Source: Paenibacillus sp. FSL K6-0276 (GTDB lineage: Bacteria; Bacillota; Bacilli; Paenibacillales; Paenibacillaceae). From it: a DNA stretch of 64,000 bases. The stretch lies in assembly GCF_037977235.1 (NCBI RefSeq), contig NZ_CP150276.1:5456001-5520000 (forward strand), written 5' to 3'. Position 1 is the first letter of the stretch; each line of letters starts with the position of its first letter. Below are positions 54,431-63,366 of the stretch, piece after piece. The notes below the pieces were generated by a model. That model saw only the letters and a program-made list of their open reading frames with translations, was not told the origin of the DNA and searched no databases. The position numbers and the translations under genes were made by a program.

Positions 54431-54928
54431 TTAACCGCGCAATTCTTCGACAGATTTGCCGCGAAGTTTCGCGACCTCTTCAATGCGTTTCAGACGGGAA
54501 AGTCCCTCCAAAGTTGCATTGACCATATTCATGGAATTCGAAGAACCCAGTGATTTTGTCAAAATGTCGCCAACGCCTGCCAATTCCAATACCGCACGAA
54601 CTGGACCGCCAGCGATAACGCCAGTACCCTCTGATGCTGGTTTCAGCAACACGCGTCCTGCGCCGAAGTGGCCAGTAACGAGATGGGGAATCGAAGTTCC
54701 TACGATTGGAATGTGAATCAGGTTTTTCTTGGCGTCTTCAATGCCTTTACGGATGGCATCCGGAACTTCGCCGGCTTTACCGATACCAGCACCGACGTAG
54801 CCATTACCATCGCCCACAACAACGAGTGCACTAAAGCTGAAACGGCGTCCGCCTTTTACAACTTTTGCTACACGGTTAATGTGTACAACTCTTTCTGTCA
54901 GTTCTAAACTGTTCGGATCTACACGCAA
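54431..54928 (-). CDS. rpsE: 30S ribosomal protein S5 (uS5)
   Basis: The 165 residues show LTERVVHINRVAKVVKGGRRFSFSALVVVGDGNG (double-stranded RNA-binding-like N-domain) and the conserved GPVRAVLELAGVGDILTKSLGS C-domain. It is implicated in decoding fidelity. It lies 14 bp before rpmD. Confidence 0.98.
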   Translation of the reverse strand: MRVDPNSLELTERVVHINRVAKVVKGGRRFSFSALVVVGDGNGYVGAGIGKAGEVPDAIRKGIEDAKKNLIHIPIVGTSIPHLVTGHFGAGRVLLKPASEGTGVIAGGPVRAVLELAGVGDILTKSLGSSNSMNMVNATLEGLSRLKRIEEVAKLRGKSVEELRG

Positions 54929-54955
54929 GTCGTTAACCTCCTTTTAAGAATTATT

Positions 54956-55324
54956 CTAGAATTCAAGACCAGCTTCACGAGCTGCGTCAGCCAATGCTTG
55001 AATCCGTCCATGGTACAAGTAACCTCCGCGGTCGAATACGACCACTGCATAACCTTTTTCTTTGGCGCGCTCAGCGACCAATTGGCCAACTTTTGCTGCA
55101 GCTTCAACGCTACCGCCATTACCGATGTTAGCGCTCAGTTCTTTATCAAGTGTAGAAGCGGATACGATAGTAACCCCTTTAACATCATCGATCAATTGAG
55201 CGTAGATGTGTTTCGAAGAACGGAACACGTTCAAACGTGGGCGCTCAGTAGTTCCCTGGATTTTCTTACGAACACGCAGGTGTCTTTTGAGACGAGCCTT
55301 GTTTTTATCTTCTTTTGTAATCAT
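54956..55324 (-). CDS. rplR: 50S ribosomal protein L18 (uL18)
   Basis: The 122 residues include RLNVFRSSKHIYAQLIDD and FDRGGYLYHGRIQALADAAREAGLEF, the 5S-rRNA-binding family pattern. It lies between rplF and rpsE. Confidence 0.98.
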   Translation of the reverse strand: MITKEDKNKARLKRHLRVRKKIQGTTERPRLNVFRSSKHIYAQLIDDVKGVTIVSASTLDKELSANIGNGGSVEAAAKVGQLVAERAKEKGYAVVVFDRGGYLYHGRIQALADAAREAGLEF

Positions 55325-55408
55325 GACTTCCCTTTCACTCCCTTCAGTTTGCCGTAAACAGCTTCACTTTAAGATGCACGGGGTATCTTACAATTAAGTT
55401 CAAACCGG

Positions 55409-55951
55409 TTATTTCTTCTTACCAGCTTTACCTTCTTTGCGGATGATACGCTCGCCTTCATATTTGATACCTTTACCTTTATACGGTTCTGGCTCACGAA
55501 CGGAACGAATTTTAGCAGCGTATGCGCCAACGCGTTCTTTATCGATACCTTTAACGATGATCTTTGTGTTCGCAGGAACTTCGAACTCGATACCTGCTTC
55601 CGGTGTAATTTCAACCGGGTGGGAGTAACCAACGTTCAGAACGATTTTATCTCCGGATTTGCTTGCACGATATCCGACCCCAACCAGTTCCAGAGATTTC
55701 GAGAAACCTTCAGTCACACCTGCTACCATGTTGTTGACAACGGAGCGGGTTGTGCCGTGAAGTGAACGATGCAATTTGTTATCCGACGGGCGAACAACGG
55801 TAATTTCGTTATTTTCAACTGTAACCTTCATGTCTTTATGAAGCTCACGAGTCAAAGAACCTTTTGGACCTTTTACTGTAATAACGGCGTTGTCCAAAGT
55901 GACATCTACACCGCTAGGTACTGCGATTGGTTTACGACCAATACGAGACAT
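55409..55951 (-). CDS. rplF: 50S ribosomal protein L6 (uL6)
   Basis: The start at 55951 gives 180 residues: MSRIGRKPIAVPSGVDVTLD, MVAGVTEGFSKSLELVGVGYRA and the closing KPYKGKGIKYEGE-like EPYKGKGIKYEGERI. It lies between rpsH and rplR. Confidence 0.98.
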   Translation of the reverse strand: MSRIGRKPIAVPSGVDVTLDNAVITVKGPKGSLTRELHKDMKVTVENNEITVVRPSDNKLHRSLHGTTRSVVNNMVAGVTEGFSKSLELVGVGYRASKSGDKIVLNVGYSHPVEITPEAGIEFEVPANTKIIVKGIDKERVGAYAAKIRSVREPEPYKGKGIKYEGERIIRKEGKAGKKK

Positions 55952-55981
55952 GTGTTGCACCTCCTTATCTTGTGACGTTTA

Positions 55982-56380
55982 TTACCAAATGTAGCAGACA
56001 ACTTCTCCGCCAGATTTTGATTGACGAGCTTCTTTGTCGGTCATAACTCCCTTAGATGTGGAGATAATCGCGATTCCTAGGCCACCGAGTACACGAGGCA
56101 CTTCATTGCTCTTCGTGTAAACGCGAAGGCCTGGTTTACTGATTCTTTTCAAACCAGAGATAACACGCTCTTGGTTAGGGCCGTATTTCAAGAAAATACG
56201 GATAATCCCTTGTTTGCTATCTTCAACGAATTCCGCATCGCGGATGAAACCTTCACGCTTCAAAATGTCAGCGATTTGTTTCTTCATAGTAGAAGCAGGC
56301 ATTTCTACCGTCTCGTGACGCACAATGTTAGCGTTACGAATACGAGTAAGCATATCTGCAATAGGATCAGACATAGTCAT
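55982..56380 (-). CDS. rpsH: 30S ribosomal protein S8 (uS8)
   Basis: The 132 residues carry SDPIADMLTRIRNANIVRHETV and the C-terminal STSKGVMTDKEARQSKSGGEVVCYIW. S8 is the usual autogenous repressor of the spc region in enterobacteria; control here is not visible. Confidence 0.98.
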   Translation of the reverse strand: MTMSDPIADMLTRIRNANIVRHETVEMPASTMKKQIADILKREGFIRDAEFVEDSKQGIIRIFLKYGPNQERVISGLKRISKPGLRVYTKSNEVPRVLGGLGIAIISTSKGVMTDKEARQSKSGGEVVCYIW

Positions 56381-56412
56381 GTGTGTAAACCTCCTTCCCG
56401 TTTATAAACTTC

Positions 56413-56598
56413 TTACCAACTTGCTTTTTTCACGCCAGGGATCTGGCCTTTATAAGCTAATTCACGGAAACAAATTCTGCAAATTTTGAACTTTTGCAGT
56501 ACCGAATGTGGACGACCACAACGTTCGCAACGTGTATATGCACGTACTTTAAACTTAGGCGTACGTTGTTGTTTAACTTTCATTGAAGTTTTTGCCAC
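56413..56598 (-). CDS. rpsN: 30S ribosomal protein S14 type Z (uS14)
   Basis: The 61-residue zinc-containing form has paired C-x2-C motifs (RCERCGRPHS and KICRICF). This short form is typical of Bacillota; zinc-independent paralogues, if any, are elsewhere. Confidence 0.98.
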   Translation of the reverse strand: MAKTSMKVKQQRTPKFKVRAYTRCERCGRPHSVLQKFKICRICFRELAYKGQIPGVKKASW

Positions 56599-56647
56599 TT
56601 AGCCTGACACCTCCTAAACATTTTCGGAGAAAATGGATTAACCGACT

Positions 56648-57190
56648 TTATTTTGCGAAAGGCATTCCCAGCTGACCCAGCAGCTCGCGGGATTCCTCGT
56701 CCGTCTTAGCAGTCGTTACAATAACGATGTCCATACCGCGGACTTTATCCACTTTGTCATATTCGATCTCGGGGAAGATCAATTGTTCTTTAAGACCCAG
56801 TGTGTAGTTACCACGGCCATCAAAGGCTTTAGAGGAAACACCACGGAAGTCACGTACGCGTGGAAGCGTTACGTTGAACAATTTGTCCAAGAAGTAATAC
56901 ATACGCTCGCCGCGCAGTGTTACTTTAACCCCAATCGGCATATTTTCGCGTAGCTTGAAACCAGCGATGGATTTTTTTGCTTTAGTGATTACTGGTTTTT
57001 GACCAGCGATCAACTGCATGTCGTTAACTGCAGCATCAAGTACTTTGGAGTTTTGAACAGCGTCACCCACACCCATGTTGATGACAATCTTCTCGATCTT
57101 AGGCACTTGCATAACAGTTGTATAGTTAAACTTCTGCATCAAAGCAGGTGTTATTTCGTTGAGATAACGTTCTTTCATTCTTGCTGCCAT
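56648..57190 (-). CDS. rplE: 50S ribosomal protein L5 (uL5)
   Basis: The 180-residue 5S-binding protein has QVPKIEKIVINMGVGDAVQNSK, KPVITKAKKSIAGFKLRENMPIG and the DIVIVTTAKTDEESRELL end. The start is behind AAAGGAGG. Confidence 0.98.
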   Translation of the reverse strand: MAARMKERYLNEITPALMQKFNYTTVMQVPKIEKIVINMGVGDAVQNSKVLDAAVNDMQLIAGQKPVITKAKKSIAGFKLRENMPIGVKVTLRGERMYYFLDKLFNVTLPRVRDFRGVSSKAFDGRGNYTLGLKEQLIFPEIEYDKVDKVRGMDIVIVTTAKTDEESRELLGQLGMPFAK

Positions 57191-57221
57191 GAAGATTTAA
57201 CCTCCTTTCTTAAGGGCTAGA

Positions 57222-57575
57222 TTAGTCGATAATCTCTCCGGATCGTTTTGCAATCCGAACTTTTTTACCGTTTTCCAATACTTTGTAACCGATACGGGTT
57301 ACTTTACCGGACTTCGGATCGATGTGCATTACGTTGGACACATGAATCGAAGCTTCCTGCTCAATAATTCCACCTTGTGGATTCAGCTGGTTCGGCTTTT
57401 GGTGTTTCTTCACCATATTGACGCCTTCTACCAGAACGCGGTTTTCACGAGGATAAGCAGCGATGACACGGCCTTTTTTACCTTTGTCTTTACCACTAAT
57501 CACAAGCACCACGTCATCTTTCTTCACGTGCAGTTTATTGTTATGGGATTCCAGAACTTTTTTCACTCTAGGCAT
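57222..57575 (-). CDS. rplX: 50S ribosomal protein L24 (uL24)
   Basis: The 117 residues contain the KOW motif (DDVVLVISGKDKGKKGRVIAAYPRENRVLVEGVNMVKKH) and the GIIEQEASIHVSNV segment. It is an early assembly protein of the large subunit. Confidence 0.98.
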   Translation of the reverse strand: MPRVKKVLESHNNKLHVKKDDVVLVISGKDKGKKGRVIAAYPRENRVLVEGVNMVKKHQKPNQLNPQGGIIEQEASIHVSNVMHIDPKSGKVTRIGYKVLENGKKVRIAKRSGEIID

Positions 57576-57624
57576 TTATTACACCTCCTATAACTAACCT
57601 TCAACTTATTGGTGCTCGTGTTTA

Positions 57625-57993
57625 TTAGATAACTTCCGGTGCCAAGGAAACGATCTTCATGTAGTCTTTATCGCGAAGTTCGCGAGCAACTGGTCCAAAG
57701 ATACGTGTTCCACGAGGGCTTCTGTCGTCTTTAACAACAACAGCTGCATTTTCGTCGAATGCGATGTAAGATCCATCTTTACGACGAACGGAACGTTTCG
57801 TACGAACAACTACCGCTCTAACAACATCACCTTTTTTGACAACGCCGCCTGGTGTTGCTTGTTTAACGGAACAAACGATCAAATCACCGATTGCTGCTGT
57901 ACGGCGTCCAGTACCACCCAGTACGCGGATACACATCAGTTCCTTCGCACCAGAGTTGTCAGCCACATGCAAACGTGTAAATGGTTGAATCAT
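57625..57993 (-). CDS. rplN: 50S ribosomal protein L14 (uL14)
   Basis: The 122-residue protein starts MIQPFTRLHVADNSGAKELMCIRVLGG and ends GPVARELRDKDYMKIVSLAPEVI, with exact family length. Confidence 0.98.
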   Translation of the reverse strand: MIQPFTRLHVADNSGAKELMCIRVLGGTGRRTAAIGDLIVCSVKQATPGGVVKKGDVVRAVVVRTKRSVRRKDGSYIAFDENAAVVVKDDRSPRGTRIFGPVARELRDKDYMKIVSLAPEVI

Positions 57994-58031
57994 TATAATT
58001 TCCTCCTTCCGGAAAAACTCTCTTGATTATC

Positions 58032-58298
58032 TTAGATGATAACCGCTTTTTCAACCACTTCAACTAGTCTCCAACGTTTGTCCTTGGACAACGGACGAGT
58101 TTCCATGACTTTTACGGTATCGCCAATTTTCGCAACGTTTTCCTCATCATGTGCTTTGAATTTCTTCGTAGACTTGATGCGTTTGTGGTACAAGTTGTGT
58201 TTCTTATAGGTTTCAACAGCGACTACGATGGTTTTATCCATTTTATCACTGACCACTTTACCGATTAGCACTTTACGCGCATTACGTTCTTCGCTCAT
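58032..58298 (-). CDS. rpsQ: 30S ribosomal protein S17 (uS17)
   Basis: The 88-residue OB-fold protein has ARKVLIGKVVSDKMDKTIVVAVETY, HDEENVAKIGDTVKVMETRPLSK and a WRLVEVVEKA end. Confidence 0.98.
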   Translation of the reverse strand: MSEERNARKVLIGKVVSDKMDKTIVVAVETYKKHNLYHKRIKSTKKFKAHDEENVAKIGDTVKVMETRPLSKDKRWRLVEVVEKAVII

Positions 58299-58341
58299 TA
58301 GTTAGCCTCCTTCCTGAATACGGATCTGAGATCCGTCTCAC

Positions 58342-58539
58342 TTAACTAATCCCAAGCACTCTTTGATGGATCACGGTTTTAGCACGAGCTATTTCCTTGC
58401 GCACGTCACGAATCCGAGTTGGGTTGTCCAGTTGGCCAGTTGCCAATTGAAAACGGAGATTAAAAAGTTCCTCTTTGAATCCAGCGATCTTTTGTTCAAT
58501 CTCAGCAGTGGTTAAGTTGCGAAGTTCATTAGCTTTCAT
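58342..58539 (-). CDS. rpmC: 50S ribosomal protein L29 (uL29)
   Basis: The start at 58539 gives 65 residues: MKANELRNLTTAEIEQKIAG, FNLRFQLATGQLDNPTRIRDVRKEIARAKT. It overlaps rplP by about 11 bp. Located near the exit tunnel, it helps bind SRP and trigger factor. Confidence 0.96.
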   Translation of the reverse strand: MKANELRNLTTAEIEQKIAGFKEELFNLRFQLATGQLDNPTRIRDVRKEIARAKTVIHQRVLGIS

Positions 58540-58963
58540 TTGCTTCACCACCCAATTCTTCACGTTTCACAAACTTAGTCTTTACAGGCAGCTTGTGAGC
58601 GGCAAGACGCATCGCTTCACGAGCGATTTCTTCCGACACGCCTCCGAGTTCGAACATAATCTTGCCCGGTTTAACTACGGCTACCCATTTCTCAACGTTA
58701 CCTTTACCACTACCCATACGAACCTCGAGAGGCTTTTGAGTAATAGGCTTATCTGGGAAAATCTTGATCCAAACTTGACCGCCACGTTTGATATAACGTG
58801 TCATTGCGATACGAGCAGCTTCGATCTGACGGTTAGTGATCCAAGAAGGTTCTAATGCAACCAGGCCGAATTCGCCGAAGTTCAATTCAGTACCGCCTTT
58901 TGCCATACCCTTCATGTGTCCGCGTTGTTGCTTGCGGTGTTTTACGCGTTTTGGTACCAACAT
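58529..58963 (-). CDS. rplP: 50S ribosomal protein L16 (uL16)
   Basis: The 144 residues include MLVPKRVKHRKQQRGHMKGMAKGGTELNFG, WVAVVKPGKIMFELGGV and AAHKLPVKTKFV. It is a late-assembly protein near the A-site tRNA. It starts 2 bp after rpsC. Confidence 0.98.
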   Translation of the reverse strand: MLVPKRVKHRKQQRGHMKGMAKGGTELNFGEFGLVALEPSWITNRQIEAARIAMTRYIKRGGQVWIKIFPDKPITQKPLEVRMGSGKGNVEKWVAVVKPGKIMFELGGVSEEIAREAMRLAAHKLPVKTKFVKREELGGEANES

Positions 58964-58965
58964 GA

Positions 58966-59631
58966 TTAGTTGCCTCCTTCCTGAGCAGCTTGTTTCTTAG
59001 CTGGGGGAAGAACTTCTCCACGGTAGATCCATACTTTTACGCCGATAAGACCGTAAGTTGTATGTGCTTCAGCCGTTCCGTAATCGATATCGGCACGAAG
59101 CGTATGAAGTGGAACTGTTCCTTCGCTATAACCTTCTGAACGAGCAATCTCAGCTCCGCCAAGACGTCCGCCTACTTGAGTTTTAATCCCTTTTGCGCCA
59201 GAACGCATAGTTCTTTGAATCGCTTGTTTGAGTGCACGACGGAACGATACACGACGTTCCAATTGTTGAGCAATGCTCTCAGCTACAAGAATCGCATCCA
59301 ATTCAGGGTGCTTGATTTCATTGATGTTGATGTGTACTTTTTTGCCACCAGCGATTGCTGTAACTGCGCTGCGAAGTACTTCTACTTCTGCTCCGCCCTT
59401 ACCAATAACCATACCTGGTTTAGCAGTATGAATTGTAACATTCACGCGGTTAGCCGCTCTTTCGATCTCGATATGGGAAACAGCGGAATCCTTCAACTTA
59501 CCTTTAAGGTATTCCCGGATTTTGACGTCTTCCATCAGAAGAGTACCGAAATCTTTTCCTGCATACCATTTAGATTCCCAATCGCGAATGATCCCGATCC
59601 GGAGTCCGATTGGATTTACCTTTTGACCCAC
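58966..59631 (-). CDS. rpsC: 30S ribosomal protein S3 (uS3)
   Basis: The 221-residue protein has MGQKVNPIGLRIGIIRDWESKWY, the KH domain with PGMVIGKGGAEV and the C-terminal YGLIGVKVWIYRGEVLP. It lines the mRNA entry tunnel. Confidence 0.98.
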   Translation of the reverse strand: MGQKVNPIGLRIGIIRDWESKWYAGKDFGTLLMEDVKIREYLKGKLKDSAVSHIEIERAANRVNVTIHTAKPGMVIGKGGAEVEVLRSAVTAIAGGKKVHININEIKHPELDAILVAESIAQQLERRVSFRRALKQAIQRTMRSGAKGIKTQVGGRLGGAEIARSEGYSEGTVPLHTLRADIDYGTAEAHTTYGLIGVKVWIYRGEVLPPAKKQAAQEGGN

Positions 59632-59644
59632 GTGTTATCCCTCC

Positions 59645-59977
59645 TTATTTCTCAGATACCACCAGTGTAATGTGGCTCGTGCGTTTATTGATCCGACTTG
59701 CGCGACCCATGGCGCGCGGACGGAAACGTTTCATAGTAGGTCCTTGGTTAACGAAAACCTCGCTAACGAACAAACTGTTCACGTCCAAAGAATAGTTATG
59801 CTCAGCATTCGCAATTGCCGAATTAAGCAACTTCTCAACGACCGGAGAAGCGGATTTCGGAGTGTGGCGAAGAATAGCAATTGCTTCCCCCACTTGCTTA
59901 CCACGAATCAAGTCAACAACCAGTTTCGCTTTACGAGCGGAAATCCGCACCGATCTTGCATGTGCTTTTGCTTCCAT
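59645..59977 (-). CDS. rplV: 50S ribosomal protein L22 (uL22)
   Basis: The 110 residues show ARSVRISARKAKLVVDLIRGK and the tunnel-lining loop FRPRAMGRASRINKRTSHITLVV. Changes in this loop give macrolide resistance in other bacteria. Confidence 0.98.
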   Translation of the reverse strand: MEAKAHARSVRISARKAKLVVDLIRGKQVGEAIAILRHTPKSASPVVEKLLNSAIANAEHNYSLDVNSLFVSEVFVNQGPTMKRFRPRAMGRASRINKRTSHITLVVSEK

Positions 59978-60010
59978 TGTTTAACCTCCTTTCAAACAGA
60001 GACCTTATTA

Positions 60011-60289
60011 TTATCTTCTTGTTTTCTTATCGTCACCCGCGTGGCCTTTGTAAGTACGTGTTGGCGCGAACTCGCCCAACTTGTGACCTACCATATCTTC
60101 TGTTACGTATACAGGCACGTGTTTACGGCCGTCATATACACCAAACGTATGTCCGATAAACTGAGGGAAAATAGTTGAGCGACGGGACCAAGTTTTAACT
60201 ACAACCTTTTTTTCAGCCTCGTTCAGTTCCTCAACTTTTTTAAGCAGGTAGCCATCGATAAACGGCCCCTTCTTTAAACTGCGACCCAT
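60011..60289 (-). CDS. rpsS: 30S ribosomal protein S19 (uS19)
   Basis: The 92-residue protein MGRSLKKGPFIDGYLLKKV, WSRRSTIFPQFIGHTFGVYDGRKHVPV matches the family throughout. It follows rplB by about 75 bp, a gap with no gene. Confidence 0.98.
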   Translation of the reverse strand: MGRSLKKGPFIDGYLLKKVEELNEAEKKVVVKTWSRRSTIFPQFIGHTFGVYDGRKHVPVYVTEDMVGHKLGEFAPTRTYKGHAGDDKKTRR

Positions 60290-60365
60290 GTGTGAATCCT
60301 CCCTTCATCCGGTTCTTCAAACCGCGAATCGACGCTTCGCGCTTTATTAACTTGCCAGAAGCGTC

Positions 60366-61196
60366 TTATTTCGTGCGGCGGCGAACGATATATTTATCAG
60401 ATGCCTTGTTTTTCTTACGCGTTTTGTAACCAAGGGTTGGTTTACCCCATGGAGACATAGGCGATTTACGTCCGATTGGAGCGCGGCCTTCACCACCACC
60501 GTGTGGGTGATCGTTCGGGTTCATTACTACACCGCGTACTTCAGGGCGACGGCCCAGCCAGCGACTACGTCCAGCTTTACCGATTTTGATCAATTCATGA
60601 TCTTCGTTACCTACGGAACCGATAGTTGCACGACATACGCTAAGGATCTTGCGAACCTCACCGGATGACAAACGAACGGAACAGTACTTTTCTTCTTTAC
60701 CAAGCAATTGAGCTTCTGTACCAGCTGCACGAACCAATTGTCCGCCTTTACCTGGTTTCAACTCAATGTTGTGGATAACTGTACCCACTGGGATGTTCTC
60801 CAGCGCAAGACTGTTACCAATTTTGATGTCGGCTGTTGGGCCTGACTCTACTTTATCCCCAACTTTAAGGCCTTTAGGAGCGATGATATAACGTTTCTCT
60901 CCATCAGCATAGTGGATCAAAGCAATATTAGATGTGCGGTTCGGGTCATACTCGATTGTAGCAACGCTACCTGGTATGCCGTCTTTAGTCCGCTTGAAGT
61001 CGATAATACGGTATTTACGTTTGTGACCGCCGCCGTGGTGACGAACCGTAATTTTACCTTGGTTGTTGCGTCCCGCATGTTTGAATAGCGGAGAGAGCAA
61101 CGATTTCTCTGGCTGGTTTGTTGTGATTTCTTCAAACGTAGACACAGACATATGGCGTCTTGCCGGAGAGGTCGGTTTGTACTTTTTGATTGGCAC
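60366..61196 (-). CDS. rplB: 50S ribosomal protein L2 (uL2)
   Basis: The 276 residues contain GRNNQGKITVRHHGGGHKRKYR, RAAGTEAQLLGKEEKY and the peptidyl-transferase-proximal VMNPNDHPHGGGEGRAPIG with its conserved His. Confidence 0.98.
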   Translation of the reverse strand: MPIKKYKPTSPARRHMSVSTFEEITTNQPEKSLLSPLFKHAGRNNQGKITVRHHGGGHKRKYRIIDFKRTKDGIPGSVATIEYDPNRTSNIALIHYADGEKRYIIAPKGLKVGDKVESGPTADIKIGNSLALENIPVGTVIHNIELKPGKGGQLVRAAGTEAQLLGKEEKYCSVRLSSGEVRKILSVCRATIGSVGNEDHELIKIGKAGRSRWLGRRPEVRGVVMNPNDHPHGGGEGRAPIGRKSPMSPWGKPTLGYKTRKKNKASDKYIVRRRTK

Positions 61197-61223
61197 TATA
61201 GTTTCCTCCTTACTTTAAGAGTA

Positions 61224-61517
61224 TTATTCTACCGCTTCAAAGAATTCGAGCGGTTTGCTGTCCGGGCTAAGCTTAACGATGGCTTTTTTCCACTCTGGAG
61301 TGTAACCAGAATATTTACCATAACGTTTCAGTTTACCAGGTACGCGCATTGTGTTCACATTAGTTACTTTTACTTTGAAAATAGCCTCGACAGCTTTTTT
61401 GATTTCGGTTTTGTTAGCACGGATATCCACTTCAAAAGCGTATTTCATTTCGCTCATGTAGTCGGAAGTACGTTCCGTAATCACCGGACGTTTGATAATA
61501 TCACGAGGATCTTTCAT
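61224..61517 (-). CDS. rplW: 50S ribosomal protein L23 (uL23)
   Basis: The 97-residue protein begins MKDPRDIIKRPVITERTSD and has VRTKANKTEIKKAVE-like DIRANKTEIKKAVEAIFKVKV. It docks trigger factor and SRP at the tunnel exit. Its start codon coincides with the end of rplD. Confidence 0.97.
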   Translation of the reverse strand: MKDPRDIIKRPVITERTSDYMSEMKYAFEVDIRANKTEIKKAVEAIFKVKVTNVNTMRVPGKLKRYGKYSGYTPEWKKAIVKLSPDSKPLEFFEAVE

Positions 61518-62140
61518 TACGCGAACACCTCCTCTACCTTCAGAACTGCTTCTTTAGTGATGATCAGTTTGTCGTACGTTAGTACGTCAAGAACATTAAT
61601 GCCGTCAGCCGCTACGAATTTCACCCCAGGGATGTTACGAGCGGAAAGTGCTACGTTATCATCATAGCTAGTAGCTACGATCAACGCTTTACGATCTACT
61701 TTCAGATTGTTCAAGATTGCTGCGAATTCTTTCGTCTTCGGAGCATTCATTGTCAAGCTATCCAATACGATAATGTCATTCTCGAGTACTTTCGAGGACA
61801 AAGCGGATTTGATCGCCAAACGACGAACCTTCTTAGGCAGTTTCCAGGAATAGCTACGTGGTGTTGGTCCGAAGACAACGCCGCCGCCTTTCCATTGTGG
61901 TGAACGAATGGAGCCTTGACGAGCGCGACCTGTACCTTTTTGTTTCCAAGGTTTACGTCCACCGCCACGAACTTCAGAACGTCCTTTTACTTTGTGTGTA
62001 CCACGACGTAGGGAAGCTCTTTGCATAAGCGCAGCTTCGTGTAGAACGTGCTCATTCGGTTCAATACCGAATACTGTGTCGCTAAGTTCTACTTCACCAA
62101 CTTCGTTGCCACTAATATTAAAAAGTGTTACTTTTGGCAT
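61517..62140 (-). CDS. rplD: 50S ribosomal protein L4 (uL4)
   Basis: The 207 residues include RASLRRGTHKVKGRSEVRGGGRKPWKQKGTGRARQGSIRSPQWKGGG, the tunnel-reaching loop. In other bacteria L4 represses the S10 operon, so a leader element upstream of rpsJ is of interest here. Confidence 0.98.
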   Translation of the reverse strand: MPKVTLFNISGNEVGEVELSDTVFGIEPNEHVLHEAALMQRASLRRGTHKVKGRSEVRGGGRKPWKQKGTGRARQGSIRSPQWKGGGVVFGPTPRSYSWKLPKKVRRLAIKSALSSKVLENDIIVLDSLTMNAPKTKEFAAILNNLKVDRKALIVATSYDDNVALSARNIPGVKFVAADGINVLDVLTYDKLIITKEAVLKVEEVFA

Positions 62141-62165
62141 TTCATGTTCCTCCTTTCTTAGGTAA

Positions 62166-62789
62166 TTATTTCTTAACGGTTTGTTTAACTTTCACGAAGC
62201 TGTTTTTAGGACCTGGGATAGCGCCTTTAACCAGCAATACGTTACGTTCAACATCAACCTTGATAATTTCAAGCTTTTGAACCGTGATAGTCGTGTGACC
62301 CATATGTCCTGGAAGACGTTTGCCCTTAGGAACACGGTTAGCTTGGATAGAACCCATGGAACCCGGTCTTCTGTGGTAACGCGATCCGTGTGCCATTGGT
62401 CCGCGGCTTTGTCCCCAACGTTTGATGTTACCTTGGAAACCTTTACCTTTAGATGTACCAGTTACGTCAACAAATTCGCCCTCAGCAAAGATATCAGCCT
62501 TCAGCTCTTGTCCAACCTCGAGAGACCCGAGATCAACACCGCGAATTTCGCGAACGTAGCGCTTAGGTGTTGCATTTGCCTTTTTGGCGTGACCCTGTTC
62601 AGGCTTATTGGAGCGACTTTCTTTTTTATCAGAAAAGCCCAATTGCACTGCTTCATATCCGTCGATATTCAGGTCTTTCTTTTGCAGTACTACACAAGGT
62701 CCTGCTTCGATAACAGTAACTGGAATTACGTTACCTTCTGGAGTAAACACTTGAGTCATACCGAGTTTTTTTCCTAAGATACCTTTCAA
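62166..62789 (-). CDS. rplC: 50S ribosomal protein L3 (uL3)
   Basis: I place the start at the TTG at 62789, five bases after GAGGTG, giving 207 residues (MKGILGKKLGMTQVFTPEG). The GTSKGKGFQG and HGSRYHRRPGSMG motifs mark the peptidyl-transferase-proximal loop. A GTG three codons earlier is an alternative start. Confidence 0.96.
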   Translation of the reverse strand: MKGILGKKLGMTQVFTPEGNVIPVTVIEAGPCVVLQKKDLNIDGYEAVQLGFSDKKESRSNKPEQGHAKKANATPKRYVREIRGVDLGSLEVGQELKADIFAEGEFVDVTGTSKGKGFQGNIKRWGQSRGPMAHGSRYHRRPGSMGSIQANRVPKGKRLPGHMGHTTITVQKLEIIKVDVERNVLLVKGAIPGPKNSFVKVKQTVKK

Positions 62790-62831
62790 TGTTGACACCT
62801 CTTTTCTTTTCCTAAGTTACTAATAATAGAA

Positions 62832-63140
62832 TTACAATTTGATTTCGATATCTACACCGGACGGTAGATCCAAGCGCATCAAGGCATCCACAGTTTGTGG
62901 TGTTGGGTTCACAATATCGATCAAACGTTTGTGAGTCCGTTGTTCAAACTGTTCACGGGAATCCTTGTACTTGTGTACCGCACGGAGAATAGTAATGATT
63001 TGTTTCTCAGTTGGCAACGGAATCGGTCCAGATACACCAGCACCCGAACGTTTTGCAGTTTCAACGATTTTCTCTGCGGATTGATCAAGAATTCTGTGGT
63101 CGTATGCTTTCAAGCGAATACGAATTTTTTGCTTTGCCAT
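62832..63140 (-). CDS. rpsJ: 30S ribosomal protein S10 (uS10, NusE)
   Basis: The start at 63140 behind AAGGAGGGAC gives 102 residues: MAKQKIRIRLKAYDHRILDQ, SGPIPLPTEKQIITILRAVHKYKDSREQFE. As NusE, S10 also acts in rRNA antitermination. It is the first gene of the operon. Confidence 0.98.
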   Translation of the reverse strand: MAKQKIRIRLKAYDHRILDQSAEKIVETAKRSGAGVSGPIPLPTEKQIITILRAVHKYKDSREQFEQRTHKRLIDIVNPTPQTVDALMRLDLPSGVDIEIKL

Positions 63141-63196
63141 TTTAGTCCCTCCTTCTATCGCCCAATTTATTATCGGACATACTCCGTGAAAATTTT

Positions 63197-63235
63197 CTGA
63201 CCTCGTCCCCATGGCAAAGGGGCCGGGTGTGTCAG
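63197..63235 (-). promoter_or_regulatory. Candidate leader RNA hairpin of the S10 operon
   Basis: In the roughly 130-nt leader, CTGAC pairs with GTCAG and encloses GCCCC-TTTGCCAT-GGGG. No T-run follows, so it is not a simple terminator. It may be the site of autogenous control by an operon protein such as L4; this is inferred. Confidence 0.55.
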
Positions 63236-63277
63236 TAACCTCTCACATCATCGCAACGTCTCAGAACAACATTTATT

Positions 63278-63306
63278 ATTATATATAATAGGCAGCAGTA
63301 TTGCAA
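63278..63306 (-). promoter_or_regulatory. S10 operon promoter
   Basis: TTGCAA, exactly 17 bases, TATAAT on the minus strand, about 130 bp upstream of rpsJ. It is the best promoter match in the window and explains transcription of the whole r-protein cluster independent of upstream genes. Confidence 0.85.
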
Positions 63307-63310
63307 GCTA

Positions 63311-63350
63311 AAATAATAAAACAACGCATATTTTTTTCATACGCTGGTTT
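63311..63350 (-). terminator. Terminator after the chemotaxis-type gene
   Basis: CAGCGTAT and ATGCGTTG pair (with G-U pairs) around an A-rich loop and are followed by TTTTATTATTTT. It isolates the S10 promoter from the gene on the right. Confidence 0.7.
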
Positions 63351-63366
63351 ATTACTATTATATAGG

